From: Toxorhynchites rutilus septentrionalis
Lineage: Eukaryota > Arthropoda > Insecta > Diptera > Culicidae
Length of the DNA: 64,000 nt
Direction: 5' to 3'
Assembly: GCF_029784135.1 (NCBI RefSeq)
Contig: NC_073745.1
Span: 310,262,258 to 310,326,257, forward strand
Position numbers and translations under genes: made by a program. Shown here piece by piece: positions 58,175 to 64,000 of this stretch (its first letter is position 1; every line of letters starts with the position of its first letter). Below the pieces are notes generated by a model. That model worked only from the letters and a program-made list of their open reading frames with translations. It was not told the DNA's origin and did no database searches.

Positions 58175-59214
58175 ATTTCGAACAAAAATACCTTCCACTA
58201 CGATAAGAAACGATGGCCTTAATACGTTTGAAAATATCCATGCAGTCGCTATAAAACCGTGGCACTCAACGTGTTAAACTATTTATTACATTTTAACCTT
58301 TGACCCAAATTTTGTACGTGTTATAGTTTTTGAGTTATATTTTTTTGTGAAAAATAAAAAAAAAATTGGCACTTTTAAAAAGTAGTCTAATTTTTTTTGA
58401 ATATTTCAAGTATGCAAAGTTGTTTAAAAGACCCATGAGTTTACATCCACAACGTTTCGTTGCTATCTGAGATGGTGCTGCCAACGGGCAGTCGTGTTGG
58501 CATGAAATTCGTCATTTCCCCTTCTAATACTTATGTGATTACGGAATGAAAAATGGTAACGGGTTGTGTCTAAGACACGACTGCATATTTTCGACGTAGA
58601 ACTATGCAATTATATTATGCAATCCACTTGTTTGCCACTTTTTTTTCAAGTTTATTGTTCGAAAATATTTACATATTCAGTTCACTTCTAAATAAAATTC
58701 TAAACTAGCGATGTCCATTATTCCGCTAGCCTCATCAATGAAATCAGCATATTTAACGAAGTTACTCAATAATTCATTTCTTTTTCTATGATTGATATGT
58801 TGCAATGATGGTCTCAATAGGTCCTCACAAGATAGTTGTTGTCATCCCCCTAATGTTTCTGTCATTTTGCGCTGCATTCTTGCCCAAACTGCCGCAACTC
58901 GATGACACTCGCTCAATTTGTGCACTAACGTCTCCTCAACTGCCTGATAATGTACACAGCTAGCTCCACTTCGAATATTATTTTAGAATACATCGAAATT
59001 CTTGTAATAGATTATGTTCTTCGTTATAAATAAATATGATGAACGTCCTTTTACGTTTGATATGATGCCTAGGACTACCAAAATATGTGAACGGAAGAAT
59101 TGTCAAACGATCATTGTATTTTACATTTCCCTCTGAAATTATCGCACATCTCATGTTTACCTAGTTCTCGAACCGCGAAAGTTCATTTACCACTAGTATC
59201 TGAAATGACAATTT
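58175..59214. other. AT-rich non-coding sequence
   Basis: Apart from the repeat piece at 58370-58500 and a partial GACGTAGAACTA palindrome arm at 58592-58603, nothing is recognisable. Confidence 0.3.
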
Positions 59215-59580
59215 TCCCAGGCTTCTCAATTTAAAAGTACGTTTTAGGAAAACATATTCCGGTCTGCACAACGACAAGTGAGTACAAAAGTACTCAACAC
59301 CAAGGACACCCCCGACTTCCATGTATTTGCAAAGCGGATTCCCCCAGGCACATTAATTTGGATGCCCGTGTTAGGAAAACACAGCTCGGTGGGAAAAAAA
59401 ATATCCCCGACTTGCATGTTTCGACAAAGCGGATTCCCCCAGGCACATTGATTCTGAAGTCCGAAGTACAGCTCGGTGAGAACGAAAATACCCCCGACTT
59501 GCATGTATATTTTCAAAGCGGATTTGCACAGGTACATCGATTTAGAAGTCTGTGTTAGGGAAACAGTAAATCGGGCCAAT
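59215..59580 (-). repeat. 95-bp minisatellite, third locus, inverted
   Basis: Three to four units with CCCCCGACTTGCATGT, GCGGATTCCCCCAGGCAC and GTTAGGAAAACA blocks, the inverse of the array at 14842. The right flank (59590-59660) also matches the left flank of that array, so the whole locus is a related repeat. Confidence 0.78.
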
Positions 59581-59659
59581 CTAAACTCGGCAGTTAGGGC
59601 GTTTAGATAACGCTTGACAAACATCTTTCCGATCTGTTAAGAAATGTTCGAGTTAAAAG

Positions 59660-60146
59660 CATTCGAAATACAGGTAGGGTTAGCCCACAAATCAGCAGAA
59701 CAAATGTATGAGAAAAAAGGAAGTTCTTCCAGTTTTCATGAATTTAAACCGTTTAGAGATTGTAATGTATAGCATATCAAACAAATCTTAGAAAATTTCT
59801 GATTCGATTGGTATGCGAATCATCTGAATTCGTTCACAGTGAAAATAGTTATTAACGTTAACTTAATTTCATAAAAAAGTGACCTGTTTTCTGGAAGGGT
59901 GCCTGAAAGACGTAGTTCTACGTCAAAAGTGATTCGAGAAGTAAATTCTAACTATTCTGGTTGGTTAGGAAAGCACAAACAATTGAATAATTTGAAAAAA
60001 TATTTTCATCCGGAACATTTCTGTTGAACTGATATACTTGATTTGTTTAATGACACATTTGAGTCGTTGATATGATAATATTCAATTTATGCAAATCGTG
60101 AGCAAGATAAAATATTATTAATCCAGTTCTCTTGCAAACCGTTTAA
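59660..60146. other. Non-coding sequence with an AGACGTAGTTCTACGTC palindrome
   Basis: The palindrome is at 59908-59924. No gene or other repeat recognised. Confidence 0.35.
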
Positions 60147-61212
60147 GGTGAAGGTGGAAGCTAGCCGCAAATGGCTGCCACAATGGCGCTCATTTCTTTC
60201 ATTTTCCACCCTGAAAATCAATAATTTTGCAAAACACTGTGAACAATATGATCGTTGCCGCACACTTCCCATGAAGTAATATCAACCAAGCTCAAATCGA
60301 TTACTCACAATATATTAAATTTTCATCTGCTGTCGCACTGTATAATGAAAAACGTCGGAAAACTCGAGCTAGTGCTCTGAAAGTTAAATTTTCATTTTTC
60401 AATTTTCGGCAATGGTTTTGTTCGTATTGGTGAAAGCATCGTTATTTTTTCGACACTAATGCCAGTCAACATCATTGAAACAGATATAAAAACCATTCAA
60501 TAGAATGTTATTCCTGAGTCATAGCGTTTCATGTCATGAAAATCAATAAAATAAAATTGTGTTGATATCAATTATACATTTATTTACAATTTTATTATAC
60601 AATTATTATTTTTACGTTTAATTGGTCTATAATGTAAGTTTTAGTAACTTTAACATTGGGTAAGAAAATTGTATTGCAGAGCTCGGAACACTGCCACGGC
60701 TGACTATGCTTTCAATAATAGTAAACGGAAAAGTATTACATTCAATCATAATACCTCGGCCAACGAAGTGAAGAGCTAAGGCTCTCTAATGTGAATATGT
60801 GAAAACAATACGATCAACGAAGGAAAATATTAAGGAATTATCAACATCGAGTTACTATGCGGAAGAACTTGTTAATACCAAAAGAGCCCCAATTTGTATG
60901 TGTTAATTTGCTCATGTTATGCTCGCGTATAATCAGAATTTTACTTCACATGCAAATGCACCTTCTATATATATTTATATTTGCAATTGTTCATCGGAAC
61001 ATATCGTTCATACATTTTACTTTAGTATTGAATAGTTATTTGTTTTTTTTTTCAAATGTATTCAAAGACTCGTGTCAATGAAGCGGTACACAGCCTGATA
61101 AGTGAATTTACTCTATTTACGTGTGCTTTGCTCTTCTCTCACAAACACTATAACCCAACTTTTACACGTGGTTTTACCTATACTACTACAACGGTTTCTT
61201 TCCACCTTCACC
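60147..61212. mobile_element. TTAA-flanked inverted-repeat element, copy 2, 1066 bp
   Basis: TTAA at 60143-60146 and 61213-61216. The left end GGTGAAGGTGGAAGCTAGCC and the right end share at least 13 bp in inverse. The interior aligns with 16544-17522 along its length (for example ATTTTCATCTGCTGTCGCAC and TTTCATGTCATGAAAATCAA), with small insertions in this copy. No transposase found. Confidence 0.8.
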
Positions 61213-61216
61213 TTAA

Positions 61217-61538
61217 GAGAAACAAAATTCAAAAGTGAAATTAGAAATTCAAAATTCAATTCAATTCGAAAAATGTAAAAATTTACAAGTTTTCTTTAAA
61301 TTTAACGAAAAAAGTAAAAAAAAAATATATATGTAATTGAAAGTCAAAAAGTCAAAAAGTTAAAGCTTAAGCTTTGGTAGACCTGAATCAGAGAAATTGC
61401 ACAAAGAATACACCGAATGTGCATCAAAAAGTCAAAAAGTTAAGAGGTCAAAAATTTGAAAACACGAAACCTCGAAAAAATGAAATAAAACAAAAAAAAA
61501 CGAAAATACATAAATCCAATAATCTGGATTTGATATCG
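61217..61538. other. Low-complexity lead-in to the heptamer satellite
   Basis: Short imprecise repeats such as AGTCAAAAAGTCAAAAAGTT (twice) and AATTCAAAATTCAATTCAAT. It includes a degraded copy of the GCTTGAGC insertion sequence at 61362-61420. No gene. Confidence 0.5.
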
Positions 61539-61733
61539 TAAATGGTAAATGGTAAATGGTAAATGGTAAATGGTAAATGTAAATGGTAAATGGTAAATGG
61601 TAAATGGTAAATGGTAAATGGTAAATGGTAAATGGTAAATGGTAAATGGTAAATGGTAAATGGTAAATGGTAAATGGTAAATGGTAAATGGTAAATGGTA
61701 AATGGTAAATGGTAAATGGTAAATGGTAAATGG
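61539..61733. repeat. Heptamer satellite (TAAATGG)n, 28 units
   Basis: 195 bp: 27 perfect TAAATGG units plus one six-base unit TAAATG at 61574-61579. It directly abuts the TAAATCG block. Confidence 0.97.
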
Positions 61734-61992
61734 TAAATCGTAAATCGTAAATCGTAAATCGTAAATCGTAAATCGTAAATCGTAAATCGTAAATCGTAAA
61801 TCGTAAATCGTAAATCGTAAATCGTAAATCGTAAATCGTAAATCGTAAATCGTAAATCGTAAATCGTAAATCGTAAATCGTAAATCGTAAATCGTAAATC
61901 GTAAATCGTAAATCGTAAATCGTAAATCGTAAATCGTAAATCGTAAATCGTAAATCGTAAATCGTAAATCGTAAATCGTAAATCGTAAATCG
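61734..61992. repeat. Heptamer satellite (TAAATCG)n, 37 units
   Basis: 259 bp, exactly 37 units, with no interruption seen. It differs from the preceding block by one base per unit (G to C at position 6). The minus strand is free of stops in all three frames because seven is not a multiple of three, which explains the two long overlapping open frames here. They are not genes. Confidence 0.97.
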
Positions 61993-62099
61993 TAAAACTG
62001 AAAAACCAAAATCGAAAATTAGAAAAAAAAAAATTAAAATCTAAAAATCCGAAAATCCATAAATCCATAAATCAAAAAAAAACAAAAATCCTAAAATCC

Positions 62100-62373
62100 A
62101 AATTTTTTTTTCATCAAATATGATCCTCTATCGCATTCTGAGATAATATATCCGTATAAATTCCGTATATTCAAGATTCCGAATATACGAAATTTATTTA
62201 TTGAAGAGAAGTGTTTTCTGACTTAAAGGGATGATTAAAAAATCAAATTCTTTTTTTTATCAATAAGACAAAAAAATACATGTATATGAAACAATGAAAA
62301 AAAAATTTTTTTGACTCGATTGTGTACAGTGAAAAGAAATTGGAGACTGTATATACACGATCGAGCACGTCCT
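62100..62373 (+). repeat. Right-end fragment of the CAGGTCGG family
   Basis: Matches 5880-6080: ATCAAATATGATC, TTTCTGACTTAAAGGGAT, AAATCAAATTCTTTTTTTTA, TTTTTGACTCGATTG, ending in a diverged terminal repeat GATCGAGCACGTCC. The left half is missing. Confidence 0.7.
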
Positions 62374-63335
62374 TTAATTTAAAAAAAAATCAAGTAGGCT
62401 GCAGATATTTGTCGGATGATCGAAGATGAAAATGAAAAGCAATATCGAATCAGTTAGTTTGCGGTCTCCCAAAATAATTATAACCGCTTCGGAAAAAAAT
62501 CTATTTCTTCATGACGTTGATGGAGAGCGCATAATCTTACAACCATTCGCACCGTCAGTAATAAAAAAAATGATAATCATCGGTCGATTTTCTAAACAGG
62601 TCAGGTGTGGAATGGAACGGTTTTGTTGCGGTGAAAATCGGCAGCAGTATAAAAGTAATAAAACGAAGGACAGGGCGTGTACACCGTGCACACAATTATG
62701 ATGATGAGGGTGGATACCCGGGGTGATAACTGCCACTACGTGTCTAGCAGAAAGAGCGCAAAGGGCAGTGGCTCCGGTGGGTTGTGGTTTGAAGGGTTAG
62801 CCGGAGAAGAGTGTGGTTTAGCACTTGCTCAGCCGAGGGGCAATGAGGCATTCAAGGATATCTTAAATAAGCTGATTCGCCAGTTCAACTGCCAGAGTGA
62901 ATCCGTTTGTAGTTTTTTTTTTGGTCAGTGATAATTGTATTGGTATTATATTGACTACATTAATACCATGGTAGACTTCAATGAGGATGAAACTGCATTT
63001 TTTCCACAATAATAATAACTGTTAAATCCCGCAAATTGATACTAAATAAAAATATTTCTCTATAATTCGTAAAGTGTAGTGAACCGAACAATGTTTATCT
63101 TGTGAGAGAAATAACTTCTTTCTTTTTAAAAATTTTCTGCGCTATATTTTCAAGGTTTTTTTAAAATAGTATATAAAACTTAGCTCTGAAGATTCATGAA
63201 AATTAACAAATAATTCCAAGAAAATATTTTTTAAAACAGACGAACATAGTGAAAACAGTCTATTTCTCATCCAGATAAATCGATTTAAAAAATCAGTAAA
63301 GGCAGAATTTGAACATTAAGATAGTATATAGTGGT
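62374..63335. other. Mostly unique non-coding sequence with one TATA-like site
   Basis: A TATAAAAG at 62648-62655 follows a GC-richer stretch and could be a core promoter on the plus strand, but no gene follows it convincingly. Otherwise AT-rich and featureless. Confidence 0.3.
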
Positions 63336-64000
63336 GCGTGAAAAGTCTTTTAGATATTAATGTGAAAAAATGTAATATTATATCGTATACTCGAAAACAT
63401 GAAACTTATGACTTCATATGTTATCTAGGATTTGAAACTGTAGAGAGATGTGTCAAAATTAGAGATTTAGGTTTAATTCTTGATTCGAAACTCACTTTTG
63501 GCGAACATTACAATACAATGATCAATAAAGCAAATAGTATGCTCGGTTTCATAAAAAGATTTAGTTACAATTTCAGTGACCCATACACAATAAAAACATT
63601 GTACATAAGTTTTGTTAGATCTATTTTAGAATATTGCAGTGTTGTATGGGCACCCTATCAAGAACTGCACTCCAATCGAATAGAATCAGTACAAAAACAA
63701 TTTTTATTATTTGCCCTGAGAAAGCTAGGCTGGACAACATATCCCCTTCCCCCATATGAAGCCCGTTGTATGTTAATAAATATTGAAACACTTGAGGAAC
63801 GCAGAGAAATTGCCACAATTTCATGTTTAATTGACTTAGTTTCACACAGGATTAGTTCTGAAAACTTACTTGAAAATCTAAATTTTTATGCACCAACACG
63901 AGCCTTGCGAGCACGGAATTTGTTCAAACCAACTTCATTTCGAACTTCATATGCTATGAATGGTCCACTTAATAGAATGATGAGAACGTTCAATATGTAC
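63336..64000 (+). CDS. Non-LTR retrotransposon reverse transcriptase, C-terminal part (jockey-like), partial
   Basis: An open frame begins just after a TAG at 63333 and stays open to the edge. It reads WCVKSLLDINVKKCNIISY, then VKIRDLGLILDSKLTFGEH, MLGFIKRFSYNFSDPYTIK, SFVRSILEYCSVVWAPYQ and RIESVQKQFLLFALRKLGW, which is the thumb and post-RT region shared by jockey and related clades. The catalytic YADD core would lie upstream and is absent, so the copy is probably 5'-truncated, as is usual for such elements. No stop was seen over more than 220 codons, so it may be a young copy. Its poly-A end lies beyond the window. Confidence 0.85.

Noticed and set aside
61539..61992. Heptamer array as telomeric DNA
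   Set aside because: The insect telomere unit is TTAGG, which dipterans mostly lack, and the array is interstitial.
61440..62068. Two overlapping 189- and 206-residue open frames with FTIYDLR repeats
   Set aside because: They are a by-product of the stop-free minus strand of the TAAATGG/TAAATCG satellite, open in every frame.
1..64000. Endogenous viral fragments
   Set aside because: Mosquito genomes often carry them, so reading frames were scanned for viral polymerase, nucleoprotein or glycoprotein motifs. None was recognised by eye; a protein search would be needed to exclude short ones.

Overview
The window looks like repeat-dense intergenic DNA from a culicine mosquito, most likely an Aedes-type genome. 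This rests on AT-rich sequence, short GT-AG introns, ITmD37E-type transposons, a tRNA-derived SINE with a GAA-triplet tail that resembles the Aedes SINE Feilai, and mariner, pogo/Tigger and jockey-like elements. Species identity is inference. No prokaryotic or organellar features were seen.

Only one host protein-coding gene is convincing. It lies at the left edge on the minus strand (1-1888) and runs out of the window. Two exons are joined by a 72-bp GT-AG intron and give at least 605 codons: a hydrophobic, signal-like N-terminus, a coiled coil, and a long polar low-complexity region. I do not recognise the family.

The rest is a mosaic of mobile elements, many with readable ends. (a) 4.3-8.3 kb: a pogo-like family with TA-flanked CAGGTCGG ends and ACTCGATTAT subterminal arrays, a minisatellite carrying YY1/Pho-like motifs, and a Helitron-like element. 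(b) 9.5-11.5 kb: an ITmD37E element with 49-bp perfect inverted ends and a 668-bp internal tandem duplication of its transposase. (c) 13.4-22.4 kb: MITEs, a 95-bp minisatellite, a foldback, a TTAA-flanked element, a deleted mariner and a truncated SINE. (d) 25-30 kb: a TTAA-flanked 2.3-kb element and further right ends of the same family. (e) 33-38.4 kb: two dead Tc1/mariner-superfamily transposases and a pogo-like element holding a near-perfect 27-bp hairpin. (f) 43.5-47.2 kb: a degenerate Tigger element containing a second repeat, itself interrupted by a short insertion with a 27-bp target duplication; beside it a MITE sits inside a Helitron-like element. (g) 49-62.4 kb: a deleted mariner, three SINE-like copies, a second copy of the TTAA element, a (TAAATGG)n/(TAAATCG)n satellite and repeat ends. 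(h) 63.3-64 kb: the 3' part of a jockey-like reverse transcriptase entering from the left and running off the edge.

Every transposase examined is broken by stops, frameshifts or deletions, so none here is likely to be active. Relatively unique, GC-richer stretches (about 30.0-31.8, 39.5-40.8 and 55.4-57.1 kb) are the best places for unseen exons or regulatory DNA. I found no CRISPR array, rRNA, genuine tRNA gene, or clear new multi-gene system.
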